DNA from: Isochrysis galbana
Taxonomy: Eukaryota; Haptophyta; Isochrysidales; Isochrysidaceae
Direction of reading: 5' to 3'
DNA length: 64,000 nt
Assembly: GCA_018136815.1 (NCBI GenBank)
Contig: CM030939.1
Coordinates: 4,209,419 to 4,273,418 of the forward strand
Shown here: piece after piece, positions 10,850 to 22,361 of the stretch
How the letters are laid out: each line of letters starts with the position of its first letter
Position numbering within the stretch: position 1 is the first letter of the stretch
Notes under the pieces: model-generated
Database searches by the model: none
Told to the model about the DNA's origin: nothing
The model's input: the letters and a program-made list of their open reading frames with translations, nothing else
Program-made: the position numbers and the translations under genes

Positions 10850-11226
10850 TGTGCCCATAAGGGCCACCCGGCCGCGGGTCGCGCCGCCGAGGCGGCGCGG
10901 CCCTTGCCAGGGTGGGAGGGGCCTCTGCCATAAGGCATGCCCAGAGGAGTGCGGCTGGTCCCTGCCTGGTGCTGCTGCTCTGGCTCCTGCAGTCTGCTGC
11001 CCCCCCATGTGGGGGGCCAGCATGGCTGCTGTATGTGGTGTGGCCGGGGCCACGGGCCGTGTGGCGCGACGCGGGTCGCGCTCACCTGCTCGGCCTCTGA
11101 TGGCGGGCGCGGTCGCTTCGACAGCGACTGCTCCATGGGGGCTGGGGGGCCGCCCTCGGCGGGGGGCCCGGAGGAGAGGAGGGGAGCGGCGGCGCGCTCC
11201 ATGGCAACTGACTATAAAGTTAGTTG
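10850..11226 (+). repeat. GC-rich repeat ending in the X-family palindrome
   Basis: The segment ends at 11203-11222 with AACTGACTATAAAGTTAGTT, preceded by CCATGG, the same arrangement that closes the repeat family described at 41676-42419. The GC-rich body resembles that family in composition, but I could not align it confidently. Confidence 0.4.
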
Positions 11227-12497
11227 GCTAATGGCGTGTGCATGTTTTGCAGCTGGTGTGCTGTGCACGGTTGATTGTCATGGAAGGAGTAGTTCTTTGA
11301 AGTGTGTGAGGATGAGTGCGTTGCAGCCACACAGCAGTGATGTGTCCATGCCGTGTGCGACCTCTGCTGATGAGTCCCCAGGTGCCAATGCATCTGGGGT
11401 TTCGGACCCTGAGCCGGAGATATTGTCGGAGCTCAGTTGTTGCGAGGAGTGCGATGATATTTGACCGTGCTACTAAATTGTGAGGTGTAGCGACACATTC
11501 AAGTCTTGTAACTCAGGTGAAGCCTGCAGTGCCAAGGTAGCTGCCTGGCAGTACCGATACCAGCCATTAATTCAATCATCTTGAACATGACTTTCCTTGC
11601 TGGGCGCGGCCCAAAAATAAAATCAAATTTTTCTGAGCAACACGCCGTGCCGGCTTCATACTCCTACCACTCGAAACCGTAGATCAATTAAGGTCTAGTT
11701 CTTGCACCTGCCCCCAGAAGACTTGGCAACTGAGGCTCCCACACCTCAATGTGTTCAAGATTCGACACTCGCAACGCACAATTTCATTTTTCCGATGGCC
11801 ACTCCCACATGAGCGGATTGACGTCAAACCACCCCCGCCGTTCCGGTCTCACGCGAGGTAAGAAGCGCCGCCATGGCTGCGAGGCACCCTTGGCCGGCCA
11901 CCCACATATCTCACATGCCTTCTAGCAGCCGCACGGCGCACACACTCGCCGCCAGCAACCTTCAGCCTGCGATAGGCAAGGCCAGGTATGTCAATGCAGA
12001 CGTCCACGCCAAAGACGTGGATGCACACACAGGCCTTTGCGGGGCCTTCAGGCGGTCGTTCCCCGTGCGAAAGTGGCCCCTCATGACCTGTCTTGAACAG
12101 CCTGATCGCCCCCATCTCACTTTACGAGCCCCATTCAACCCGATACCCTGCCAAGCGCCTCACGCAGCCCCTCTGGAGCGCGCTTCCCCGACCCACCCCC
12201 CAGGTCGGTGTGGTGGCACGAGGGTGGACTATGCGCGTGCTCGGGCAGGGGCCACATATAGGCTGGTCCCTCCAACGGCCGCACAGCGCATCCGAGCGCC
12301 CAGCACAGCCGCCAGGCCCCATGGCAGCAGGAGGAGCCAGCACGGCCGCGCGCGCCCGCCCCCCCCCCCATTCGTGCGACTGCCACCTTAAACATGAGAG
12401 TTAGACCGCCTACTCTACATAAAAATAACACCCCTCCTCCCACGTCCCCCACTCCGCGCTTTGCGGACTGGCCGCCCCCGCATCGGAACCGTCCAGC
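11227..12497. other. No gene recognised
   Basis: Intergenic. Short frames at 11873-12404 on both strands are GC-rich shadows with no domain or splice logic. An AT-rich patch lies at 11615-11640. Confidence 0.4.
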
Positions 12498-13235
12498 ATG
12501 CGCGCCTGGCTGGGCCGCCTCCGGCGAGGTTTGACATCAAGAGCGGATGTGCTCGAGTTTGATGGCACACTCGACCTCTCTCGTCTTGCAGTATCGCCCT
12601 TGGAAGAGCTCCGGAGGCGCAGTGAGGCTCGCGGCTTCTGTGACGCTGCTGGGCGGAGGATCAAGGGTGCACCGTGGGGGATGCAGCTTGCCCATCCAGA
12701 CCACAGCAACGCCTGGCCCGTCGTTCGCACTATTGGCTTCCAGAGTGTCAATGCGGACGGCTTAACGTTTCTTCTGCGGCGGAGGAACTCCGCGGGAGGC
12801 AGACATCGGCTACCAGTCTCAATGGTTTATGTGGAAGGGCGGTACTGCAGTGGCGAGATCTGCGAGCAGTGGCGTTGCGAGGGGGAGGCATTTGAGATAG
12901 GCGTTGAAGACGCCATGCAGACAGCTCCTCTCGCATCATTCGCTCAGATGATTGCTGCCGCGGCAGTCCCTACTCACGAATCTAGGTCAAGCATCAGGGA
13001 CCGCGACAACTTCCTGAAAAATGTTGATCAGGTTAAGACCCGGCTTCTGCGTCATGAGAACAGCCCAGATGAGATAGCACTCAGCGTCGTGCTGTACAAG
13101 CTGCAGCCAATTCGTGCGGAAGTTTTGATTGGGGGGCCCGACTTTGGGGCGTGGGAACGCATCGAATGGCGACGGAAAACACGTGGAGATCCATCATCGT
13201 CGTGGTCACTGCCTCAACGGATTCTTCCCTATTGA
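12498..13235 (+). CDS. PPOX-like (Alr4036/PNPOx-type) FMN-binding protein, tentative
   Basis: Single-exon ORF of 245 codons from the ATG at 12498. The central pattern resembles the pyridoxamine-phosphate-oxidase-like split barrel of the cyanobacterial/plant Alr4036 group: a strand with VVRTIGFQSVNADGLTFLL (FMN-phosphate side in the family), then SMVYVEGRY, GEICEQWRCEG (compare family EQ-R-x-G) and a C-terminal IRAEVLIGG strand ending in WSLPQRILPY. A basic, Arg-rich N-terminus (MRAWLGRLRRGL) could be an organelle presequence. Usual family length is 200-260. Similarity was judged by eye from motif order, so an unrelated function remains possible. Downstream, 13236 onward, there is no gene until the SDR. 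Confidence 0.45.
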   Translation: MRAWLGRLRRGLTSRADVLEFDGTLDLSRLAVSPLEELRRRSEARGFCDAAGRRIKGAPWGMQLAHPDHSNAWPVVRTIGFQSVNADGLTFLLRRRNSAGGRHRLPVSMVYVEGRYCSGEICEQWRCEGEAFEIGVEDAMQTAPLASFAQMIAAAAVPTHESRSSIRDRDNFLKNVDQVKTRLLRHENSPDEIALSVVLYKLQPIRAEVLIGGPDFGAWERIEWRRKTRGDPSSSWSLPQRILPY

Positions 13236-14488
13236 CGTCATTCCGTATAGATAGATTTCTACTTGCAATAATGAATGATGAACTTGAAACAACAGTACGG
13301 TGAACTTACTTAGGATGCAATGCCCAGGTGGGAGGGCAGGGATAGAATCAACATGGGATAAAACAAATGATGGGCAACCATAATCATAAAGTTTCATGTA
13401 CAGTTGTGAGTTTTGCACTCTAGACTCTAGCTCTAAGCCACTCACTATTGCTCTGTGCGGCCTAATTTTCATCTGCCATCTACAGTACCACAGGAAACAC
13501 ATGGCCAAGAAAAGGCTTTGAATATGCCTACTACTACTGCTGCTGCTGCTGCTAAGTGATGGGGGGCGGCGCCGCACTCCCTTTTCTCTTTCTGAGTCGA
13601 GAAGCGTTCATTTGGTCCCGCCCCCTCATGTTCATACCAGAAGTGGGCCGATGTCGGAAGGGGTACATACCGGAAAATTGTGGGACGATACCGGAGGGGG
13701 GCCACATGATTGAAGAGGGGGACCGGGGGTGATGAGAGCATATCGTGCTCTATCGTGTTAGTTAGGTGTTCGCTTCAAAAGGTTGCATTCTATTTTAACC
13801 TATGGGACATGGTGGCAAAAATGGTAGGTGGCCGCTACCCCTCCGACCGGCAAAGTCAAGGGGTAGCCTTAGTTTCATACCAAAATAGCCGGGGTGAGCA
13901 AAAATAAAACCTCAAATTGCATTTTCCGAGTGGGCCGGGACAGGGTTGTCCTACCCCATGCGAACCAACTATAAAGTAGTTGGATCATCTTAGTTGTTGT
14001 AAAGATAGTTGCAAACATATGGCCAATGACTCAAGGCAATGCTTGTGTTGGCCTTGAGCCTAACCACCGAATGAACGAAACAGCTATTGCACATCGCCCA
14101 AATGCCTGGTATTTATTCGTCTATGAAAGAAGAGTATCTGGAGGCGTCTCGATAAAAGAACACAATCGTGACCATGGTACCCTCGCTTGAGTCTGGCAGT
14201 CCAGTACGACAGCATAGCAAGCGGATACTCTCTAAAGCCAACATAATGACACACAACCCTCTCCTTCAGGGTGGGCTTGTACATGGCGGAAACTTCACTA
14301 GAGACAAGGTGCGCATTTACCAATCAAGGGGAGCACTTGGAGGGGGGGGGGGGGGTAAGTGCGAGCACGATAGTGGCATTCTGTGCTTGTAGTGCCGACC
14401 CTGAGCTCGTGGACTTGTGAGCTCCCCCATTTTGTGGGGAAGTCCCAGCCACTTCAGGAGAGAGAGAATATTGATTGCTCCTCCGGCG
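13236..14488. other. Intergenic with an X-family palindrome
   Basis: No gene seen. At 13965-13984 AACCAACTATAAAGTAGTTG, preceded by CCCCATGCG, matches the dyad that closes the X repeat family. A short GCT run lies at 13538-13552 and a G-run at 14342-14355. Confidence 0.5.
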
Positions 14489-15418
14489 CTACGATGCAAT
14501 AGCTAAGCGGTCAGGCTCGGTGCAAAGAGCATATCGTCCTGGCGAGGTAAGGCAGGTTAGGAGAGAGAACAGTCCTGGTAAACACTGAGCCAGAAAAATG
14601 TTCGCCTGTAGAAGAACATTCGAACAGCCAGCAGTTGCACCGTCCTCAGCTGCTCTGACGATGGCTTTCGCACAGGTCTCACATGCGGTCGGAGCACCGA
14701 GTAAGTTGGCTATGGAAGGTATCCGGGAATGCCCAATCTCATCGCCCTCGAAATAGTATGAATCAGCCACCTCATTGAGAATGACTTGAGAAACAATAAT
14801 GGATGTCCCATAGAGGTCAGACCAGAGTGCCTCATATAGGCCTCGTAGGGCAAATCGAGTCGAGGTGTACGCCGTTGCTCCAGCAGGTGCGACAACACAA
14901 GCGGGAGATTGGATGAGGCAGATATGTGCACGCTCAAGCTTCAGCATTGAAGAGAGAAAGACACGGCTCACCAACAGCGCAGCGGCGTAGGGTGCATCCA
15001 TACACGCAAGCGCCTCCTCGGCGCTTGTCTCTGTGAGCCGGCGCCAGCGGCCAGCGCCTGCTGCGTGTACAATTAGTGAGGGAATGCCGTGCTCCCCCAG
15101 AACATCTCCACAGAGGTTATCAACCTGTTCTGAATCAGAGCAGTCCGTTGGGATGACCACGGGGGTTGAGCCGGCGTCGCGTACGCTTTCCGCCACCTCG
15201 TCGAGCCGCTCGCGGTTGCGTGCCACGAGGATCACCTTTGCGGCGCCCTTCTTGGCCAGCTGGATCGCTGTGGCCGCTCCGACGCCCGACGAGGCGCCCG
15301 TGACGAGGCAGATGGTGCCCTGTATCTGGAGCCCGTGCCGCCGCCTACGAAGCGCCGCCCTCAACTGATGGAGCACGAGAGCGAGCGCGGCGGCCCGCAG
15401 AGCCCGGTGCCTCCGCAT
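14489..15418 (-). CDS. Short-chain dehydrogenase/reductase, membrane-anchored
   Basis: Single-exon ORF, 309 residues, ATG at 15418. Seen: a hydrophobic/basic N-terminus (ALRAAALALVLHQL) likely to be an anchor or targeting signal, then a classical SDR Rossmann fold with TGASSGVG at 40-47 (NAD(P) binding), an acidic DCSD adenine-side motif near 92, HAAGAG where the family has NNAG, a Ser in LIQSPA, and Tyr184 in YTSTR. Family chemistry is NAD(P)-dependent oxidation or reduction of small carbonyls, often lipids or sphingoid bases in membrane-anchored members. Odd: the active-site Y-x3-K reads Y-x3-R, so the catalytic Lys is replaced by Arg. Either catalysis is altered or the protein is a non-catalytic SDR. 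A G-rich tract and the adjacent repeat-rich spacer separate it from its neighbours. Confidence 0.85.
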   Translation of the reverse strand: MRRHRALRAAALALVLHQLRAALRRRRHGLQIQGTICLVTGASSGVGAATAIQLAKKGAAKVILVARNRERLDEVAESVRDAGSTPVVIPTDCSDSEQVDNLCGDVLGEHGIPSLIVHAAGAGRWRRLTETSAEEALACMDAPYAAALLVSRVFLSSMLKLERAHICLIQSPACVVAPAGATAYTSTRFALRGLYEALWSDLYGTSIIVSQVILNEVADSYYFEGDEIGHSRIPSIANLLGAPTACETCAKAIVRAAEDGATAGCSNVLLQANIFLAQCLPGLFSLLTCLTSPGRYALCTEPDRLAIAS

Positions 15419-17311
15419 GCCGAGCGGGCGCTGCCCACCCCCCCGCCCCCCGGCGCCTTCTCTACTTTGTGTTCAAAGAGTACTTGTGGTGGTACGTTGT
15501 TAGTCTTGCAGAGTAGAATTGATTGTACTGCTATGTACTCTACATCTTTATCCCGATTGGTTGCAGCTGAAACCCAAATGCATTTGGCCAAGCTCCACCT
15601 GCACAGGGCATCCGAACCATAAATGCCTTTGGCCACCCCGATAACCGACAACAAGGGCAAGAGCCCATAATGTATGCCATAAAGTTCATCATGCAGCATA
15701 CATCATACATCATACATGCGCTACTTCTACTTCGCTACTTCTGCTTCTGCTTGGTCTTGGTCACCCCCATTCCCATCCCCATCCCACATTCAAAGTGCTA
15801 GGTGCGAGAGTGGAGAGCGGGCGTCCGGGCCCAAACTTCCAAGCCCCGCGCCACAACGATGAACGCGCCGACTGGCTAGCCTTGCCGGGTACTTACAATT
15901 ACACTTACCGCCATCAACCGCCATACTTACCCTTTTATAGGGCGGTCAAACACGCCTTTTAACTTCTAAGGGTGAAAATTCACCAAGTCAAGATTGAGGT
16001 TTTATCACGCGATTTTTTGGGAATTACCCTGGAAATGGGTATATTAGGCAGAATCTTATAAGAAATATGCACATTTTCGACGCCATTCGACACATAGACC
16101 CAAAAACGTTTTCGCGCTCGTGCGAAATTGACGTCGACCACAAAAGTGCACCACAGGTCGCGCTGTGCGACGCGCGCCTGCGTTCCCCGGGCACGGTTAC
16201 CCCAGGACAGGCAGCACAGAGCCCTGCGCGATCGCACGGCGTCGCCTGCGCCCTCCACCTCGCCCCTGCTGGCATCTGCTGCCAGCCTCTCGCGCGCGTG
16301 CAGTGCGCGGCTGGCCGCGAGCCGTCAAAATGACGGTGCTGCGCATGATGGGCTGGCCCATCACGCGCGGCACTGCCTCAGTATGGTGGGAGGGGGTGCC
16401 TGCTGGCCTCCTGGCCGCGCAGACCCTCGCCAGAGCGGCCACAGGCCGCGTGCGAGGCCACTGGCGAGGCCAGCGACCATCGCTGCGGCCGCCATCGCGC
16501 GCCGCCGCAGGAGAAAAAGATCAAATTGATTATAGTTTTGCCAAATTATAACCATAGTTATTCTAATTTTAGGCTTCATTTCACCAGTCCAAGACACATA
16601 TGAGCACAGTACATGACCACCAGCATGCCCAAATGACAAATGACAATGTTTCGGTAGCCAACCAGTCTTACCATATGAGACTGTCGAACCATCGAGCGAA
16701 AAGGAGGGGCTGTCCCTCGAAATCGAACGTGAGACGCTCGAAAACACGAGGCTGTCCGTCAATTCAGCACGTCAACGCGAAAACAAAACTTCTTTTTGTG
16801 CTCCATGTTGGGATGTTGTGCTATAGAAACGGGCGAACTATTGACTGGCCCGTGCTTGGCGGGCACGACCTGTGTGTCTCCGAACGTGAATGGCCTTGGA
16901 GGCCATCTGTGTGTCCAAAAAATTCTAAAAGTTGGCTCGTGATGAGCGCAAAGCAGCCAGTGTCCAATCGTGATTCACGACACGATTGCCCACAGAAATC
17001 GATCGCAACCATCACGCCTGAAGCTTTCAGGCCGGTGCTTGGCTAGATTACATGTTGAATCTACTAGTAGCCAAAAGAACGGGCGGTCTAGAGCTCGAAA
17101 TTCGCCCTTCTGCCCAATTTTCGAGCCCTCCATGCGGAGAAAAATTCTCCCTTTAGACGTCAAACAAAAGGCTATCAATTCCACAGTACTGTTCGGCCGC
17201 GCGCGTCGCGCCGTCGCAGAGCACGCTGCAGGCTAGCTTTAAATTACATTTCTAGATTGCTACCAGCCCTATGATGCAAGTGAAAATCCGAGGAGCCGAC
17301 GAAAATATAGA
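15419..17311. other. Repeat-rich intergenic stretch, no gene recognised
   Basis: It holds a GCTACTTCTACTTC-like microsatellite at 15720-15755, the dispersed repeat at 15935-16020, a GC-rich block at 16110-16515 and an AT-richer block to 17270. Short frames here carry no domain. Confidence 0.4.
15935..16020 (+). repeat. Dispersed repeat, partner at 55805-55905 (inverted)
   Basis: The core AAGGGTGAAAATTCACCAAG and the following GTCAAGATTGAGG recur, in reverse complement, at 55805-55905 with the same flanking GGGCGGTCAA. Identity looks around 80-90 per cent by eye. Family unknown. Confidence 0.7.
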
Positions 17312-17362
17312 GAGAACACCTGCCGCCGATGCTCTGGTTGAGCATCGGCGGCAGGTGTTCTC
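17312..17362. repeat. Perfect 22-bp inverted repeat at the LINE 5' junction
   Basis: Arms 17312-17333 and 17341-17362 are perfect complements with a 7-nt loop (CTGGTTG). It sits exactly where LINE homology begins. A short inverted copy of element sequence at a 5' junction is what twin-primed or template-switching LINE integration leaves (known mechanism; its use here is inference). Confidence 0.85.
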
Positions 17363-20216
17363 CCTGCCTCACAGCGTCGAAAGACGAGTCGGGAACCTGC
17401 CGTTTGGGGCGGGTTACTTCTAGCGCTAGATTGGGAAAAGGCCTTTGACAGAGTGAACTGGGAATTCTATCACCTCGTCCTTGAAAAACTCAAATTCGGA
17501 GAGGATTTCCGAAAATACGCGAGGGCCCTAACCAACTCCGAGGCAAAACCCATACGATACATAAAGGCCAACGGAGGCAGAAGCTTCCCATTCAACGTCG
17601 CGAGTGGAGTCCCGCAAGGGTGCCCGCTATCGCCGCTGGCCTTCCTGCTAACAGCGGAAGCGCTGACACGGGCGATCAACGAAGACGAAGACATAGAGGG
17701 AATCACGGTCAACGGAGCCGAGATCAAAATAAGCCAATTCGCCGACGACACACAACTTATGGCGGCCGACTACAGCAGCCTGGCGCGCTCACTCGAATGG
17801 GTGGAGAGATACGCGGCGGCCTCATGTGGCAAGCCGAACGAGCGGAAATTCGAAGGACTTAGGATGGGATCTCTGAAGAGAAAACGCCCGCCAGCGAGAT
17901 TCCAAAGATACAAGTGGCTAAAGAGCTATGAATGCGCAACCATCCTAGGGATCCCGCTAGGGGGACCCCAGGCCATAAAGGGCTTCTGGCAAAACCTGGC
18001 CAACAAGATAGAAAAAAAAGCCGGCATGTACGCACCGATCACGAGCAACTTATCTATACACGGAAAAACTAAAGTGGCCAACTTCCTCATCTACTCAATC
18101 CCGAGGTACTGGCTACAAACGCTGGCGGCCCCGAGATCGTTCCATGCGGCAGTCAAGCGATCCGTGGACAAAATATTGTGGACAAACGCGCGCACCGGGC
18201 GTAGGCTGCAATGGATAAAACACCCCGAGTTCCCCCTGAAAAACGCATCGGAGGAGGGACCCCACCTAGGGCTGGGTCTCCTAGACTGGGACAACCACGT
18301 CAAGGCGCTACAAGCCAAGTGGATACTAAACTACTTGGATGCACGGCAAGCGCAATGGAAGCAAGTACTCGACGCATGGTTCTGCCGCACGAGCCTAGGG
18401 AGAGCAGCAGTTCTATCGTCAACACCCATGAACAAACTAACCGACGGGATATCAGGCAGGGGCAAACTCCCAGAGTTCTGGAAGAAGGCACTCAGAAACA
18501 TACGCGAACTAAAACTCACGCCTTTGAACACCAGCAGGGAGGGCCTACTCTCGCAACCTATATGGGATAACCCGACATATCCGGGGCCCAAACTTCAACC
18601 CACGTGGATAAAGCTATGGAACAGGCTTGAATGTAACACCATACACAATGTGTTTCGAGACTACGGCGCGACGACGCCCTACACTAGAGAGGAATGCGCA
18701 GAATACCTAAAAAATAACGATACATACATACACGTCCAAGGAGACTTTATCCCAAGGGAAAAATTCCTAGAGTCGTGGGACACGATAGTAACGCACGCCA
18801 AAAATATAGTGGCGACGCCGCAAAACGCGGACAATGATAAAAACAAGAAGGCCCGTCGAAACGCCGGAAAACAAGCCGACCTGGAAGAACCGCCTCCCGA
18901 GATACGCATAACACAAGACGGGGAATACTACGCGAGAATCAGGGACACATGGTACGACATGGAACTCTCATACCTAGGCACACCAATAATCGGGGAAAAA
19001 ACGAGGGACACTCCCGCGAATCTAGACACATCCCCCCCGGCACAATGGGGCGAAGGATACAAATCCAACAAAAGAATCGAATACCCGCTAGCAGATGAGT
19101 ACTCCTTAGACGGAGAAACGCCGCTAGACGAAATGGGAGTCGAACATATAACAAGAGCTCTACAGCAAACGGGCCACAAAAGCAAACTCCTAGCCGGACC
19201 AAGCAAATGGGAGGAGAAACTACACCTGCCCAAAAACACATGGGCACACCTAGCCAAACTCTACACGTCACCGATGGTGACGGCACGCGATATGCACCTA
19301 CACTATAAACACATTGCGCACAGACGGGTGGGTACATACAACCGTTTTCCCGGCAGAGACAGCACATGCCGCATCTGTGGAGAGGCGGACGAAGCCTCGA
19401 CGCACCTAGGCGAGTGCCAAGGCATAACCAGTGTCCTGGACGCGATCAACGAAATTGCACAATTCTCACCTAAAGCGGGTAGAAACAGAGAGGAAACTAT
19501 AATCGACAATCTGTTTATTTTCCCGAATGGAGACGCCCCGAAAGCGATATACACTCTGTATCTGGTAGCATGGAGGTATATCATTACTGATTTTTATAGA
19601 ATACACTACGACGGAGTGGCATTCTCAGAAGAATCAATACTGATAAGAACAATAGAACGATACACCACGCTAAGCAAAGCTCTACTCTTCGCAAACGAGA
19701 CCGACGCGGCAAGAACCGCCCAAGCGGGCATGGGTAGACAACCCAAAAAACGGATAGACATAAGCGACTTGAGGCCCGTTTTCAGTATGAACGACAACGG
19801 CGGGCTCAAACCCAGCAAGGAACTAGTAAATTTAGCCACAAAGCTGAGGATAGCACACGCTGTCGAGAAACCCAAGGAGCAACACAACAAGGACGAATAA
19901 GCCAACAGAACGTAGAACAAGGTCAACATCAGAGACGCAGCCGAACCGGCGCCACTGTCACATTAGACGCGAGCGAAGGCAGACGCGAACGCCAAAAGAG
20001 AAGACGCAACAGGCCTGCCCGGCCCCCGCACTCTGAACCAGGCCTTAGGTAGCGTACCAAGGCCGGACCCCGGAAACCGAAGAAAAAGGAAAGAAGGGGG
20101 GCAGGGGAAGAGGAGGAGGGAGGGAAGTAAGGGCGATGCAAGTAGAGGAGGGGGACCAGTCCCAGTCAGTAGTAGGTGTGTAGCCCAGAATCTTCAGATG
20201 TTTTTTTTTTTTTTTT
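17363..20216 (+). mobile_element. L1-like non-LTR retrotransposon (LINE), 5'-truncated
   Basis: An open frame from about 17390 to the stop at 19900 (815 codons from 17453) encodes the second half of a LINE ORF2. The reverse transcriptase shows LDWEKAFDRV, GVPQGCPLSPLAFLL and the catalytic QFADDTQLM (Asp-Asp). Further on are the L1-type GLGLLDWDNHVKALQAKWI region and a C-x2-C-x8-H-x3-C knuckle (CRICGEADEASTHLGEC). The endonuclease and early RT motifs are missing by truncation. The 3' UTR carries CCCGGAAACCGAAGAAAAAG and ends in TAGCCCAGAATCTTCAGATG plus a 16-T run. The open frame suggests a fairly recent insertion. Base use is A/C-biased relative to host genes. Four shorter relatives lie at 8040-8640, 23002-23268, 33560-33830 and 41595-41648. 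Confidence 0.92.
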
Positions 20217-20712
20217 GGAGGACGAGGACGGGAGGGGGGGTCCCGGAGAGTCGCACTCGGCACTCGGCTGGAGAGTACATATGTATTTGGCCTCCGGCCA
20301 AATACATTTCAAATACATTCGAGGCCTACAACCCAGGACGTGCTTCAAATACAGCCAAATACATATGTATTTGGCCTCTGGCCAAATACGGTGAATACGT
20401 ATTTCCCATCTAGGGCCGGTACGTTGGTTGGAGGACGAGGACGGGAGGGGGGGTCCCGGAGAGTCGCACTCGGCACTCGGCTGGAGAGTACATATGTATT
20501 TGGCCTCCGGCCAAATACATTTCAAATACATTCGAGGCCTACAACCCAGGACGTGCTTCAAATACAGCCAAATACATATGTATTTGGCCTCTGGCCAAAT
20601 ACGGTGAATACGTATTTCCCATCTAGGGCCGGTACGTTGGTTGGAGGACGAGGACGGGAGGGGGGGTCCCGGAGAGTCGCACTCGGCACTCGGCTGGAGA
20701 GCTGGACTAACC
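20217..20712. repeat. 213-bp tandem repeat, about 2.3 copies
   Basis: Units start at 20217, 20430 and 20643, so the period is exactly 213 bp; the third copy is cut after about 60 bp. Each unit begins with GGAGGACGAGGACGGGAGG and carries two dyads of the form AAATACATATGTATTTGG. Since 213 is divisible by three, one minus-strand frame stays open through the array and gives a spurious 71-residue protein repeat. The array begins directly after the poly-T of the LINE. Confidence 0.95.
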
Positions 20713-20985
20713 TGGCCAACTCCTCCCCCCCCCCGCCCCCCCCCCCGCCCCCCCCCCGCTCCCCCGCCCTCCCCTCCTCCCCTGTACTCCAGTAGTAGAG
20801 TACAAAAGAATCCAGCGAGTCGAGAGGTGTTCTCTCTCTTCGCGCCCTTTCGTTCGAGAGACGGAGTACACACTCCACGGCGGGGGGGGGGAACCGGTAG
20901 CAGGTCTTGGCGGGGGGGGGGGGGGGGAGGGGGGAAGCGGAGGGGGAAGGAAAGAGGGACGAGAAAGCTCTGGGGACGAGAGCCT

Positions 20986-21017
<32 letters not shown>

Positions 21018-21231
21018 CTCTCCCCCCGCCCGCCCCCTCTCGACTCGGTGGGCGGTGCGACACATCATGCAGAGCGGGAGAGGGGATGGGGCAGGGGGGA
21101 CCAAGGCGGGCGATCAAAAGTCAGGCCCTGGGTGCGGGAACGGGAGGCGGGTGCGCCGCCCATGCGAGCACAGTGTGGTCCCGATGCTGAACGGTGCCTT
21201 TCCGCTTCATGACAGGTAGCCTCGGCCGGCC
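20713..21231 (+). promoter_or_regulatory. RAD51 upstream region with pyrimidine/G tracts
   Basis: C-runs at 20727-20760, G-runs at 20882-20930 and a CT tract at 20987-21020 precede the RAD51 ATG. I could not place a core promoter. It is likely leader and promoter by position. Confidence 0.3.
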
Positions 21232-22361
21232 ATGGCGAGCGCACTCCAGATGCAGCAGCAGCCGCAGCAGGAAGCGATCGTCGAGGAGGGGCAAGTGCAG
21301 GTTGCAGGTGGCTGGCAAATGCTCGACACGCTCGAGGGCGGTGGCATCACTTCGGCCGACCTGAAGAAACTCAAAGAGCGCGGCTTCCACACGGTTGAGT
21401 CCGTTGCTCACGCAACTCGCAAGGAGCTTGCCGAGATTAAGGGAATTTCCGATCAGAAAGTGGAGAAACTACTGGCATCCGCCCACAAGATGGTGGACAT
21501 GGGCTTCTCATCCGCCTCCGAAATTCACCAGCAGCGCCAAGAAATTCTCCATCTGACCACGGGCTCAAAGGACCTAGATGACCTGTTGCGTGGTGGCATC
21601 GAGACGGGCTCAATCACTGAGATCTTTGGTGAATTCCGCACAGGCAAGACGCAGCTCTGTCATACCCTGTGTGTTACCACACAGCTGCCACTAGAACAAG
21701 GCGGTGCCGAGGGAAAGGCCATGTACATTGATACAGAGGGTACCTTCCGTCCAGAGCGGCTAGTCGAGATTGCAGAGAAGTATGGCCTTGATGGGCAAGA
21801 TGTGCTCGACAATGTGAGTAGCTCCCTGCACCACTGCCCGTGAGTTCACGCGTTTATTTATATAGTGGCCGGCTTCAGATGCGCCGATCGTCTGCGTTTG
21901 CACAGGTTGCCTACGCGCGCGCATACAACTCTGAGCATCAACTTCAGCTTCTTACAGAAGCTGCTGGAATGCTGTCGGAAACACGATTTGGGCTCATCAT
22001 CATCGATTCTGCAACTGGCCTCTATCGCACGGATTACTCTGGGCGCGGCGAATTGTCAGCGCGTCAGATGCATCTCGCTAAATTCTTGCGTGCCCTTGCC
22101 AACCTCGCGGCACAGTTTGGTGTTGCCTGTGTAATCACAAATCAGGTGGTGGCCCAGGTGGACGGCGGTGCTATGTTTGGCGACAACAAAAAGCCTATCG
22201 GCGGAAATATCATTGCCCATGCTTCGACCACCCGCCTCTACTTCAGGAAGGGGCGTGGAGAGAATCGCGTGTGCAAAATCTATGACTCCCCGTGTCTGCC
22301 CGAAGGGGAGGCTACCTTTGCCATTCACGGAGCAGGAATCGGCGACGCAGTTGATGCCTGA
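21232..22361 (+). CDS. RAD51: DNA recombinase RAD51, complete, 2 exons
   Basis: Exons 21232-21813 and 21906-22361 join across a 92-bp GT-AG intron inside the conserved [12 protein letters not shown] block, giving 345 residues (human RAD51 has 339). RAD51 forms filaments on single-stranded DNA and drives strand exchange in homologous recombination in the nucleus. Seen: N-terminal helix-hairpin-helix domain (about 35-90), Walker [10 protein letters not shown] (about 131-139), Walker B region [19 protein letters not shown], loop L1/L2 region ending [20 protein letters not shown], and [15 protein letters not shown] near the C-terminus. [20 protein letters not shown] is diagnostic of RAD51 rather than DMC1. 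All key ATPase residues are present. The start follows a GC-rich leader and is the first ATG in frame. Confidence 0.97.

Noticed and set aside
20166-21104. 312-codon minus-strand protein with 71-residue repeats
   Set aside because: It is a product of the 213-bp tandem repeat (divisible by three) with no other support.
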